Below are positions 57,101 through 64,000 of a stretch of DNA of 64,000 bases, piece after piece (positions within the stretch are counted from its first letter, which is position 1; every line of letters begins with the position of its first letter). Below the pieces are notes generated by a model, which was not told the origin of the DNA, searched no databases, and saw nothing but the letters and a program-made list of their open reading frames with translations. Source of the stretch: Cellulomonas chitinilytica (GTDB lineage Bacteria > Actinomycetota > Actinomycetes > Actinomycetales > Cellulomonadaceae); the NCBI RefSeq assembly GCF_016862675.1, contig NZ_BONK01000001.1, positions 372,001-436,000 of the forward strand, written 5' to 3'. A program made the translations under genes and the position numbers.

Positions 57101-59511
57101 AGCCGCCAGTACAGGTCGGGCTGGGCGTTGTACACGGCGGCGCCGTACGTGTCGGCCGGGGCCGGCGGAGCCGTCGAGGTGCGACCCGCGGCGACCCAGT
57201 GCGCGTCGACCTGCGTCGTCGTGAGCGGGGCGCTGTAGACCGCGACGTCGTCGATCGAGCCGTTGAAGTACGGCGCGCCGCTCCACGAGTTGTCGCCGCC
57301 GATCCGCCAGTAGCCGGAGTACGCCTGCGCCGACGTGACGTCGGAGCGCTGGGCGATCCGCTTGCCGTCGAGGAACAGCTTCATGCCGTCCGCGCCGAGC
57401 GAGGCGACGACGTAGTGCCACGCACCGTCGTTGTACCTCGCGGTCGTGGAGAGCGTCTTCGACGACCCCGGGTACACGCCGAACAGCACGCGCCCGCCCG
57501 TGTCCATGTAGACGTGCCGGTCGTAGCTGCCGCTGTTGCCGGTGTTGGCGCTGCCGAAGCCGAAGATCTTGCCGCCGGCGGTCGTCGTGGTCTTGAACCA
57601 GCCCTCGAGGGCGAAGCTCTGCGGACCGGTGATCGCGGTCTGCGTCGCCGCGAGACCCGTCTGGGTGCCGTTGAACGAGGACGCCAGGTCCGCGTCGGTG
57701 CTGCCGAGCGCACCGGCCACGCCGCGCGTCACGCCGGCCTGCGACACCATGTCGCTGTTGCCGGCCCAGTCCATGACGGACGTGGAGCCGCTCGGCTCGT
57801 CGAGGCGCCAGTAGTTCGTCGCGTTGTCGTCGAGGACCTTCGCGGCGTACGGCGACAGGACCGCGTCGCTGACCGTGACGGTGACCCAGGCCGAGCCGAC
57901 GGTGTTCCCGTTCGGGTCGGTCGCGTAGACCCGGTACCTCTGCGAACTGCCGGGAGTCAGGCCCGTGTCCTTGAACCTCATCGTCTGGACGTTCCAGAAC
58001 GTCGTCGACACCGTCTGCGTGAAGATCGGCGGCGAGGTCGTGTTGGCGCGGTACAGCGAGTACGTGAGCGTCTCGTTGTCGCGGTCGAAGTTGGTGTTCC
58101 ACGCGATCCGGACCTCACCGGACGCGACCGACGAGACGGTCAGGGGCCAGTTGGTGCCCTGGAGGCGCGGTCCCTGCTTGAGGGGCGCCTGGTCGATCGT
58201 CGTGAAGCGGACCAGACCCTGCTGGCCGGTGTTGTTGACCTGCGTGAACTCACCGCCGTACAGCACGTACTTGCCGGACGACGTGACGGTCCACGGGCCC
58301 TGCGACTTGCCGGTGTAGGTGCCGGTGTTGATCGTCGGGTACCAGTTGAGGATCGTCGGGGAGGGCTGGCCGGCGTGGTCCGGGTAGCCGTAGATGTCCG
58401 CCGTGTTGACCCGCGTCGCGGCCTTCGTCAGCGCCGTGCCGCGGTACACCGTCCACGGGCTCGTCTGCGGGAACCCGCCCGAGTTGCCGCAGTAGTGCTT
58501 GTGGCTCGCGGAGTAGATGACGTCGCCCATCGGGTACGACGAGTACGTGTCGCCGTGGCAGTCCTCGACCCAGACGAGGCTTCCCGTCGCCCAGTCGGAC
58601 GCGAACGTGCCCTCGACGTTGCCGCCGCCACCGAAGTGGTAGCCGGTGCCGTAGAACGTGTCGCCGTCGGTCTCGAGGCTGAGGATCGCCGACTCGTCGC
58701 CGCCGTTGCGGATCTGCGTGTTCACCGGCAGGGGCAGCATGTCGCCCGTCGCCGAGTCCAGCCGCGCGAGGCCGTAGCCCGGGTTGGACGAGCCGTCGAC
58801 CGAGGTGAACGAGCCGCCGATGACGATCGAGGCGCCGTCGGGCGCCACCGTGATCGCCTGCACCGACCCGTCGACGAGGTCCGCGGACATCGGCAGGGTC
58901 GCGCCGTTGTCGAGCCGCAGCGCGGCGACCTTGGTGCGCGCCTGGCCGTTCGTCGAGGTGAAGTTGCCGCCGATGAACACGGTCGAGTTCGTGACCGCCA
59001 CGGCGCTGATCGTCGAGTTCACGGTCGGCCGGAACGCACTGACGAGCGCACCCGTCGCGGTGTCGAACGCGGCGACGCGGTAGCGGTTCTCGCCGTTGAC
59101 CGTCGTGAACGCGCCGACGGCGACGAGCTTGGTCCCGTCCGGCGTCAGCGCGAGGTCCCGGACCTCGGCGTTGAAGTTCGGCGCGAACGAGGTGTTGAGC
59201 GCACCCGTGCTGAGGCTGTAGGCCATCATGTTGTTCCGGACGACCTCGCTCGTCCCCGCCGCCGCGCCCGGTGGCCTGGCCCGCGTGAACTCACCGCCGA
59301 CGTACACGGTGTCGCCCACGACCTGCTGGTTCCACACGACGCCGTTGATCTGCGCCGTCGGCAGCGCGTCGGCGCTCACCGTGACCGGGTCCGCCGGGTT
59401 CGGCGGTGCCGTGTCGGCCTGCGCGGGGCTGGCGACCAGGAGGCCCGTGATCGCGAGCGCACCGGCGCCGAGCAGCCCTACCAGTCGAGACAGCTTCGAC
59501 GGTCCCACCAT
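54139..59511 (-). CDS. giant secreted multidomain protein (beta-propeller-like, FN3, LamG x2, PKD x4)
   Basis: A 1790-residue secreted protein. Signal peptide 1-32. Residues 45-450 look like a beta-propeller with five GGxFT-type blade motifs (72, 132, 181, 232, 419) and one cysteine pair (318, 341). An FN3-like domain spans 450-548. Two LamG-type concanavalin-like domains (560-775, 790-1005) share YWRL, SYDRHVYM and YWR(I/V)GGDN. Three PKD domains follow (1016-1096, 1103-1184, 1190-1271), then an uncharacterised 200-residue domain (1278-1484), a fourth PKD (1494-1574) and a near-copy of the 200-residue domain (1582-1789). There is no LPXTG or membrane anchor. It probably binds surface glycans or acts as an adhesin; it is encoded inside the polysaccharide region. 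No catalytic residues are recognised. Confidence 0.9.
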   Translation of the reverse strand: MVGPSKLSRLVGLLGAGALAITGLLVASPAQADTAPPNPADPVTVSADALPTAQINGVVWNQQVVGDTVYVGGEFTRARPPGAAAGTSEVVRNNMMAYSLSTGALNTSFAPNFNAEVRDLALTPDGTKLVAVGAFTTVNGENRYRVAAFDTATGALVSAFRPTVNSTISAVAVTNSTVFIGGNFTSTNGQARTKVAALRLDNGATLPMSADLVDGSVQAITVAPDGASIVIGGSFTSVDGSSNPGYGLARLDSATGDMLPLPVNTQIRNGGDESAILSLETDGDTFYGTGYHFGGGGNVEGTFASDWATGSLVWVEDCHGDTYSSYPMGDVIYSASHKHYCGNSGGFPQTSPWTVYRGTALTKAATRVNTADIYGYPDHAGQPSPTILNWYPTINTGTYTGKSQGPWTVTSSGKYVLYGGEFTQVNNTGQQGLVRFTTIDQAPLKQGPRLQGTNWPLTVSSVASGEVRIAWNTNFDRDNETLTYSLYRANTTSPPIFTQTVSTTFWNVQTMRFKDTGLTPGSSQRYRVYATDPNGNTVGSAWVTVTVSDAVLSPYAAKVLDDNATNYWRLDEPSGSTSVMDWAGNSDMVSQAGVTRGVAGALGSTDADLASSFNGTQTGLAATQTAITGPQSFALEGWFKTTTTAGGKIFGFGSANTGNSGSYDRHVYMDTGGRVLFGVYPGSSKTLSTTARYNDGAWHYVVASLGADGMKLFLDGKRIAQRSDVTSAQAYSGYWRIGGDNSWSGAPYFNGSIDDVAVYSAPLTTTQVDAHWVAAGRTSTAPPAPADTYGAAVYNAQPDLYWRLTELSGSTANDASVLNNPGTLTGGFTRLQAGALVGQSSNFAVRFNGSNALLASSAQFNDPAVYSEELWFKTNTTNGGKLIGFGDAATGLSSSYDRHVYMETDGRLTFGVWTGQANTITTTAAYNNNAWHHLVATQGPDGMKLYVDGVLRGTNPQTDQQAYAGYWRVGGDNTWGPQPWFAGTIDEVSVYSTVLSPTQVAQHFALGSGTTAPNVPPTAAFTATPTDLSVQVDGTGSNDPDGTLASYAWNWGDSTADGSGSTASHTYAADGTYTVTLTVTDNRGGTASTTRTVTVAAPPPNQPPVAAFTTAVNVLAVQVDGTGSADGDGNITSYAWSWGDSTPGATGPTASHTYAGTGTYTVTLTVTDDDGATTSTSHDVSVTAPPPNQPPTAAFTSAVNLLGVQVDATGSMDGDGNITSYAWGWGDSTAGGTGATASHTYAAAGTYTVALTVTDDDGATGTVTHDVTVTAPPPGTPFVQDTFTRTVANGWGSATTGGAWTTVGTASRLSVAGGRGVLTDPVGGTVGAYLGSVVQTSSDVTATLSTDRLSTGTSYATLQGRRVGNDAYGARVRLGADGSIQLHVTREVAGTATAVAGGAVTGLTYAANDQLLVRTQVEGVSPTTVRAKVWKAGTTEPTDWRVTITDTAASLQAGGGVGVTVYHGGTTGNPAVAFSWDDLTAKAVGAVTPPPNAAPTAAFTVGASGLTANVDGTGSSDGDGFVASYAWGWGDSTAAGSGATASHTYAAAGTYTVTLTVTDDDGATASTTQSVTVSAAPPVDDAFVRDDFARTVANGWGSATTGGAWTTVGTASRLSVAGGRGVLTNPVGGTVGAYLASVSQTNADVTATLSTDRLSTGTSFATLQGRRVGNDAYGGRVRLGADGSIQVHATREVAGTTTALGGGVVTGLTFAANDQLLVRTQVQGVSPTTVRVKVWKAGTTEPTDWRVVVTDSSATLQVGGGVGVSVYHGGTTGNPAVAFSWDDLVARPVQ
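54148..54768 (-). repeat. intragenic duplication, C-terminal copy
   Basis: Encodes residues 1582-1788 of the giant protein. It is nearly the same as the segment at 55060-55680 at both protein and DNA level; runs such as VANGWGSATTGGAWTTVGTA are identical, and the copies are separated by one PKD domain. Confidence 0.85.
55060..55680 (-). repeat. intragenic duplication, internal copy
   Basis: Encodes residues 1278-1484 of the giant protein, the partner of 54148-54768. The high DNA similarity suggests a recent duplication or ongoing gene conversion. Confidence 0.85.
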
Positions 59512-59652
59512 GATCGAGTTCCCTCCGAACGCGTCAGCGGTCCCGCGCCGGGGTCGGCGGGCCGTAGACGATCGGGAGCGACTTTAGGTGAGTTCGGACA
59601 TATGGGGTCATAAGCACCCGGGTGAACTGTCGTCCAGATCGGGTGAATCCCC
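59512..59652 (-). promoter_or_regulatory. promoter region of the giant protein gene with GGGTGAA repeats
   Basis: Two direct GGGTGAA copies 21 bases apart (59620-59626 and 59641-59647) lie upstream of the giant protein gene; the first is part of the palindrome CACCCGGGTG (59615-59624). The stretch is AT-richer than its surroundings. No gene is seen. Confidence 0.5.
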
Positions 59653-60348
59653 CTACTGGGGGACGGACCCCTCAAACAGGACGACGGTGAGGTCAGGGCC
59701 GAGATCGACCTCGAGGCGCACGTGCCCACGCTCCGCCTCCGGGACGTTGAACACGAAGACCCCCGTGACGGAGCCGCCCGCGGCCACCTGACCGGGGAAC
59801 GGCCGGCCGCCGGGCTTGAGCAGCGGGGTCGCGGGCGCCAGGGCGTCCCCCGTGTAGGCGTTCACGACGGCAGCCGACAGGTCGAGCGCGGGACCCGACC
59901 GGTTGACGACCGACACGGTGAACCGCAGCGACGGGCCACCGACCTCGCCGGGCAGCGTCGCCTCACCGGTGACGGGCTCGATCGAGACGAGCTGCGTGGT
60001 GACGCCGTCGGCCGGCTGCGCGGGCGCGTCGAGCGCGACCGGCGCTGCGGTGGGGCGGCCGTCGGGACCGGGCGTCGCCCCCGGCACGCCGGGCTGCGCC
60101 TGCCCGTCGCCCGGCTCGGCGGTGGCGGACGGCTCGGGCTCGGCGGACGCCGACGGGGCCGTGGATGCCGTCGGCGACGCGGACGCGGCCGAGGAGGACG
60201 CGCTCGGTGACGCGGCACCTGCGGCGTCGTCGCCCGAGCCGCGCACGAGCAGCACCACCGCGAGCACGACCGCGACGACGAGCACGCCGGCGCCGGTCCA
60301 CAGGACCCAGGCCGGTCGGCCGGGGGTGGGAACCGTCTCGTCGCTCAT
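59653..60348 (-). CDS. membrane-anchored exported protein of unknown function
   Basis: A 231-residue protein: a short cytoplasmic start, one membrane helix (about 14-36), a low-complexity Ser/Ala/Pro/Glu spacer (40-105) and an exported beta-sandwich-like domain (about 110-231) resembling DUF4352/immunoglobulin-like folds (LRFTVSVVNRSGPALDLSAAVVNAYTG). The spacer would hold the domain away from the membrane through the cell wall. It is encoded between the giant surface protein and the Wzz/BY-kinase gene, divergent from the latter, and may take part in surface assembly. No enzymatic motif is seen. Confidence 0.75.
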   Translation of the reverse strand: MSDETVPTPGRPAWVLWTGAGVLVVAVVLAVVLLVRGSGDDAAGAASPSASSSAASASPTASTAPSASAEPEPSATAEPGDGQAQPGVPGATPGPDGRPTAAPVALDAPAQPADGVTTQLVSIEPVTGEATLPGEVGGPSLRFTVSVVNRSGPALDLSAAVVNAYTGDALAPATPLLKPGGRPFPGQVAAGGSVTGVFVFNVPEAERGHVRLEVDLGPDLTVVLFEGSVPQ

Positions 60349-60429
60349 GCACCAACCGCCGTCCGCACCGGGGCGCCCGGGTCGGCGCCCGCGTCAGTGT
60401 AGGTGTGGACGAGCCGTGCAGAACCGTTG

Positions 60430-60454
60430 TTCACCCTCGCGACAATCGGGTGAA
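60430..60454. promoter_or_regulatory. inverted TTCACCC/GGGTGAA pair between divergent polysaccharide genes
   Basis: A perfect 7-bp inverted repeat, TTCACCC (60430-60436) and GGGTGAA (60448-60454), has an 11-base spacer in the 240-base gap between the exported-protein gene and the Wzz/BY-kinase gene. The same heptamer occurs in the two other promoter regions of this cluster, so a shared regulator is possible. Confidence 0.5.
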
Positions 60455-60588
60455 TTCCGGCACTGGTGCCAGAATTGCTGCATTCCCCCCGTAGCGTTCG
60501 ACGACCGAAGGGCCGAGGGGAGGTCGTCCCGGAGCTGCGGATGCCACCCGCGCCCGCACCGCCCGTGGCGAGACCGAAGGAGTGTCGG

Positions 60589-62373
60589 ATGGAGATCGGC
60601 GAGTACCTCGCCGCGTTGCGCAAGCGCTGGTACGTCATCGTGGTGCTGGCGGTCCTGGGCGCCGGCATCGGGTACCAGCAGGCGCAGGCGAGCACGCCGA
60701 TGTACCGCTCGACCGCGAAGGTGTTCGTGTCCCTCGCGCGCGGCGACACGGTGGCCGACCTCGTGCAGGGGTCCACGTACACGCGCAACCTCGTCGAGTC
60801 GTACGTGCAGCTCACGACCGTCCCGGCGGTGCTGGAGCCGGTGATCGACGAGCTCGACCTGCCGGTCTCGGCCAAGCAGCTCGCGTCCGTCGTGCACGCC
60901 GAGGCGCCCCTCGACACCATGCTCATCGAGATCTCCGCGTCGAGCCGGTCCGCCCAGCGGGCGTCCGACGTCGCGAACGCGGTCGCGAACCAGCTGTCCG
61001 AGACCGTGGAGTCGCTGTCCCCGACGTCGGCGGACGGCGTCGCGAGCGTGAAGATCACCATGGTCGGCGAGGCCACCCCCGCAGGTGTGCCGTTCTCCCC
61101 CAACACCAAGCTGCTCGTCGCGACCGGCGGCGCCCTCGGCCTCGCGATCGGCTTCGCCATCGCCCTGGCGTGGGCCCGGCTCGACACCAAGGTGCGCGGC
61201 ACCGCGGACCTCCCGCGCGAGCCCGCGCGGCCGCTGCTCGGCCTCATCCCGCACGACCGGTCGATCTCGACCGAAGGCCCCCGCACGATCATCGAGCACC
61301 CCCGCGGCGCGCTCGCCGAGGCGTACAGGAGGGTGCGGGCCAACCTCGACTTCCTCGACTCGACCGACCCGGTGCGCGCGTTCGTGGTCACCTCGACGGT
61401 GCCGCGCGAGGGCAAGTCGACGACGTCGGTCAGCCTCGCGCTCGCGCTCGCCGACACCGGCCGGCGTGTGCTGCTCGTCGACGCCGACCTGCGGCGCCCC
61501 GCCGTCGCCCGCATCTGCGGGCTCGAGGGCGAGGTGGGGCTCACGACGATCCTCGCGCGCAAGGCCACGCTCGCCGACGTCCGCCAGCCGTGGGGCATCG
61601 AGGGGCTCGACGTCGTGACGGCCGGCCGGGTCCCGCCCAACCCCACGCAGCTCATCGACTCGGCCGCGATCGCCGCCTTCCTCGAGGAGGCCAAGGCGAC
61701 GTACGACATGGTCATCGTCGACACCTCGCCGCTCCTCGCCGTGAGCGACGCCGCGGTGCTGGCCCGTCGCACCAACGGCGCGATCGTCGTCGCGCGGGCC
61801 CGCAAGGTGGACCGCCACCACCTGCAGGAGGCCCTGACGACCCTCGACACGCTGGGCGCCCCCTGCCTGGGGCTCGTGCTCAACGGGGGGCCCCGGAAGC
61901 GGCGCGCCACGTCCTACGGGTACATGGAGCCGCGGCGCCGGCCGCGCATCCCGCGTCGGGCCGACCGGAACGGACCCACCGACGTCGCCACCGAGACGGC
62001 CGAGGTGCCGCTGGTCGCGGCCTCGGCCGTGGACGTCGCGCCGGCGCAGGTCGCCGCGCCTGCGGCACCCGCTGCGACATCACCTGCGACATCACCTGCG
62101 GCACCGGCCGCGGCACCGGCCCACGCGCCGTCCTCGTCGGACGGGGCGGGCACGCCCGCGATCGAGCTCCCGGTGGGGCCGGACGAGCCCACGGGACGTC
62201 ACTCGCACGCCGACGGCGGTCGCACGTCGGACGGCGACGCGCCGGCCGACGGCCGTGACGAGCCCGTGCCTGCGGGGGCGGCGCGCGTCCGCGTCAACGG
62301 GACGCCGGCCACCGGCGCCGCACCGGACGAGGCACCGCTGCCCCACCAGCACACCGAGGTGGAGATCGCCTGA
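60589..62373 (+). CDS. Wzz chain-length / BY-kinase fusion for polysaccharide export
   Basis: A 594-residue polysaccharide co-polymerase and tyrosine-kinase-like ATPase. The Wzz region has two membrane helices (12-32 and 174-196) around an extracytoplasmic helical domain. The cytoplasmic ATPase (about 240-435) has Walker A VPREGKSTT (271-279), Walker A' LLVDADLRRP (295-304) and Walker B MVIVDTSPL (374-382), as in BY-kinases. The usual C-terminal tyrosine cluster is reduced to two residues (Tyr443 and Tyr445), and a 150-residue Ala/Pro-rich tail follows. It controls chain length and export of the polymer. GAAGGAG precedes the ATG. Confidence 0.9.
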   Translation: MEIGEYLAALRKRWYVIVVLAVLGAGIGYQQAQASTPMYRSTAKVFVSLARGDTVADLVQGSTYTRNLVESYVQLTTVPAVLEPVIDELDLPVSAKQLASVVHAEAPLDTMLIEISASSRSAQRASDVANAVANQLSETVESLSPTSADGVASVKITMVGEATPAGVPFSPNTKLLVATGGALGLAIGFAIALAWARLDTKVRGTADLPREPARPLLGLIPHDRSISTEGPRTIIEHPRGALAEAYRRVRANLDFLDSTDPVRAFVVTSTVPREGKSTTSVSLALALADTGRRVLLVDADLRRPAVARICGLEGEVGLTTILARKATLADVRQPWGIEGLDVVTAGRVPPNPTQLIDSAAIAAFLEEAKATYDMVIVDTSPLLAVSDAAVLARRTNGAIVVARARKVDRHHLQEALTTLDTLGAPCLGLVLNGGPRKRRATSYGYMEPRRRPRIPRRADRNGPTDVATETAEVPLVAASAVDVAPAQVAAPAAPAATSPATSPAAPAAAPAHAPSSSDGAGTPAIELPVGPDEPTGRHSHADGGRTSDGDAPADGRDEPVPAGAARVRVNGTPATGAAPDEAPLPHQHTEVEIA

Positions 62374-62419
62374 CGACGCCGGCCGGGCAGGTGCGTCCGG
62401 CCGGGCAGGTCGCAGACGA

Positions 62420-62454
62420 CGAGGGGCGGGACCGTCGACCGGTCCCGCCCCTCG
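62420..62454. terminator. bidirectional terminator after the Wzz/BY-kinase gene
   Basis: A 15-bp perfect stem (62420-62434 with 62440-62454) with a 5-base loop lies between convergent genes. Confidence 0.9.
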
Positions 62455-62473
62455 TGACGTCACGTGCCGCCGG

Positions 62474-62914
62474 CTACTGGCCCGCGCTCGCGTAGACCGC
62501 CCCGTCGAGCCGCGACAGCGCGCGGCGCAGCGCGGTGCTCGACGTGTGCATCGTGTACGGGAAGTAGACGACCTCGACCCCGACCTCGGCGAACATCGCC
62601 TCGAGGCGGCGGCCCTTGTCGGTCCCCCGCCAGTCGTCGCCCTTGAAGATGACGTCGAAGCGCAGCCGCTCCCACATCTCCAGCTTGCTGGGGACGTCCT
62701 CGACGACCGCGTCGTCGACGAGCTTGATGGACCTGACGATCTCGAGGCGCTCCGCGATCGGGACGACCGGGCGGATGCCCTTGGTGACCTCGAGGGTGTC
62801 GTCGTCGACGACACCGGCGATCAGGTGGTCGCACCGCGCGGCGGCGTGCCGCAGGAGGTTGAGGTGCCCGACGTGGAACAGGTCGTAGGCGCCGGGCGCG
62901 TAGCCGGTGATCAT
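62474..62914 (-). CDS. glycerol-3-phosphate cytidylyltransferase-like nucleotidyltransferase
   Basis: A 146-residue cytidylyltransferase of the TagD/HIGH superfamily, which activates a sugar or polyol phosphate as a CDP derivative for cell-surface polymers. It has GYAPGAYDLFHVGHLNLLRHA with the HxGH motif at about 14-17, the VVPIAERLEIVRSI region, FDVIFKGDDWRGT and the final TMHTSSTALRR, where the last motif replaces the RTxGISTT loop of TagD. The substrate may therefore not be glycerol-3-phosphate. It is preceded by GAGGAAGG and encoded in the polysaccharide cluster. Confidence 0.85.
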   Translation of the reverse strand: MITGYAPGAYDLFHVGHLNLLRHAAARCDHLIAGVVDDDTLEVTKGIRPVVPIAERLEIVRSIKLVDDAVVEDVPSKLEMWERLRFDVIFKGDDWRGTDKGRRLEAMFAEVGVEVVYFPYTMHTSSTALRRALSRLDGAVYASAGQ

Positions 62915-63052
62915 GCGCGAGCCTTCCTCTGCGAGATGGTGACGAACACCCGCGCCATCGAGGGCTCACCGACGAAGTCGATTGAGGGGGACGTTACAGA
63001 CAAATGCGACATGGCCGAAAGGCGTCGTCCGGGTGAACTCACAGCAACCCCT
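62915..63052 (-). promoter_or_regulatory. promoter region of the cytidylyltransferase gene
   Basis: 138 bases between the glycosyltransferase stop and the cytidylyltransferase start. It is relatively AT-rich and contains a further GGGTGAA (63031-63037). No gene is seen. Confidence 0.35.
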
Positions 63053-64000
63053 CTAGCTCCGGGCGTAGTCGTAGACGACGTGGCCGACCGCGCCCGACAC
63101 CATCCCGGTGCCCCGCGCGAGCGTCCGGCGCCCGCGGGCGTCGTGCTCGGGCGAGCGCAGGACCGCACCGACCGCCGTCCGGGCCGCGCCGGCGCCGACC
63201 CGGACCGATCCTTCGAGCACCGCGCGGACCCGCGCCCGGGTGCGACCCGCCGAGCTCCCGGCGAGCGCCACGGCGCACCGGCTCGCGGAGTTGCCGCTGC
63301 GGCGGGCGCGGTGCAGCACCCATGTCCGGGTGGACCGGTCGGCGGGGACCACGTCCACCACCACGGCCTCGTCGCACCACACCATGCGGACGCCGCGGGC
63401 CACGAGGGTGCGGCTGAACAGCGTGTCCGAGCCGCCGCTGAGGCCGAACGCCTCGTCGAACAGCACCCCGGTCGCCCGCAGCGTCGCGACGTCGAGCAGC
63501 AGGTTGTTCGTCGCCGCGACGGTCACGGGTGTGCCGGTCGGCAGGCGCCGCCGGTCGAAGAACCGCCCCGCACGCACCCACGCGTCGGGCTGCGCGGCGA
63601 ACTCGGAGACGACGGGTCCGACGACGCACGGTGCGCCCGTCTCCCGGTACGTCGCGAGCAGGAGCTCGAGCCACCGGTCGACCGGGCGCTCGTCGTCGTC
63701 GATGAACACGAGGACGTCGGCGTCGGCGGTCGCGGTGATCGCGGCGTTGCGCGCGGCCGCGATCCCCGGCCTGGGCTCGTGCAGGTAGTCGGCGCCGCTC
63801 GCCTCGACGAGGTGGCGCGCCGACGCGTCGGGGTCGTTGTCGACGACGAGCAGCCGCACGTCGTCGGGCACGGACCCGGCCTGCGCGAGCAGCGCGGGCA
63901 CCGCGGCCGCGAGGTCGTCGGGCCGGCGGTACGTGAGCATCGCGACGACGACGTGCAGCGTGCGGGTGGCGGCGGCCGGTGCCGCGGTCTGCGGGACGCG
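63053..64000 (-). CDS. family 2 glycosyltransferase, partial at the window edge
   Basis: A GT-A glycosyltransferase whose 5' end lies beyond the window; the frame stays open to position 64000 with no usable start codon, so at least 315 residues are encoded here. The N-terminal motif is TLHVVVAMLTYRRPDDLAAAVPALL. The metal/sugar-nucleotide motif is VLVFIDDDERPVDRW, and GLSGGSDTLFSRTLVARG with WCDEAVVVDVVPADRSTRTW contains the acceptor-side region. A basic C-terminal region is likely to sit at the membrane. It would add a sugar to the surface polysaccharide precursor. Confidence 0.88.
   Translation of the reverse strand, partial: RVPQTAAPAAATRTLHVVVAMLTYRRPDDLAAAVPALLAQAGSVPDDVRLLVVDNDPDASARHLVEASGADYLHEPRPGIAAARNAAITATADADVLVFIDDDERPVDRWLELLLATYRETGAPCVVGPVVSEFAAQPDAWVRAGRFFDRRRLPTGTPVTVAATNNLLLDVATLRATGVLFDEAFGLSGGSDTLFSRTLVARGVRMVWCDEAVVVDVVPADRSTRTWVLHRARRSGNSASRCAVALAGSSAGRTRARVRAVLEGSVRVGAGAARTAVGAVLRSPEHDARGRRTLARGTGMVSGAVGHVVYDYARS

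Noticed and set aside
52762..59613. A 2283-codon open frame on the plus strand
   Set aside because: It runs antisense to the giant PKD protein and overlaps the polymerase gene in another frame. The translation is Arg/Val/Asp repetitive with no domain; the minus-strand gene has a signal peptide and clear domains.

Overview
The window is very GC-rich, uses many GTG starts, and carries genes typical of Actinobacteria: mycothiol S-conjugate amidase, an FtsB/DUF501/Ppx block, and a DUF222-HNH protein behind a LexA-like box. A secreted GH10 xylanase with a Pro-Thr linker and CBM2, a CE7 esterase, a GH1 beta-glucosidase behind a perfect CebR/CelR-type operator, and many actinobacterial-style leaderless promoters point to a plant-polysaccharide-degrading member of the Micrococcales, most likely Cellulomonas or a close relative. 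This assignment is an inference from gene content. I see no transposase, integrase, prophage, rRNA or CRISPR array.

Layout. 0-6.4 kb: mca, a DUF4307 protein, greA, then a metB / AI-2E permease / ilvA operon joined by 4-base overlaps. With cbs at 18-19.4 kb this is an expanded version of the cbs-metB-greA-mca neighbourhood known from mycobacteria. 6.5-20.3 kb: msrA, a NarL-type two-component system, a pectinacetylesterase-like lipoprotein, an alditol-oxidase-type flavoprotein, a MerR regulator with its probable target transglutaminase, an FKBP, an alpha/beta hydrolase with its TetR regulator, a CE7 esterase, cbs and a Bax-inhibitor-1 protein. 20.5-30.4 kb: an ABC exporter, an MFS exporter and MarR regulator sharing a nested palindrome, a siderophore-interacting flavoprotein, an unusual tRNA (UAA anticodon on a short-variable-loop body), type II NADH dehydrogenase, a secreted beta-glucosidase and a PadR/HAAS pair. 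30.5-49.9 kb: a DUF222-HNH gene broken by an in-frame TGA, then ppx, DUF501, ftsB, a YeiH-type transporter, a GAF-SpoIIE phosphatase, enolase, the xylanase, pntB-pntA, mazG, a SurA-like lipoprotein and mfd. This is the conserved mfd-mazG-eno-ftsB-DUF501-ppx order with accessory genes inserted. 50-64 kb: a surface/exopolysaccharide region with two acyltransferases, an O-antigen-ligase-like polymerase, a 1790-residue multidomain secreted protein, a Wzz/BY-kinase fusion, a cytidylyltransferase-like enzyme and a family 2 glycosyltransferase running off the right edge.

Working together. The first half combines sulfur metabolism (cystathionine formation and use, mycothiol, methionine sulfoxide repair) with envelope and stress functions. 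The xylanase, beta-glucosidase and CE7 esterase fit plant-polymer use under sugar-responsive control. The last 14 kb looks like the machinery for making, decorating and exporting a surface polysaccharide. The most distinctive content is regulatory: several local regulator genes sit beside clean palindromes that overlap predicted promoters (MerR, TetR, MarR, PadR, CebR, LexA), and several genes appear to be transcribed as leaderless mRNAs.
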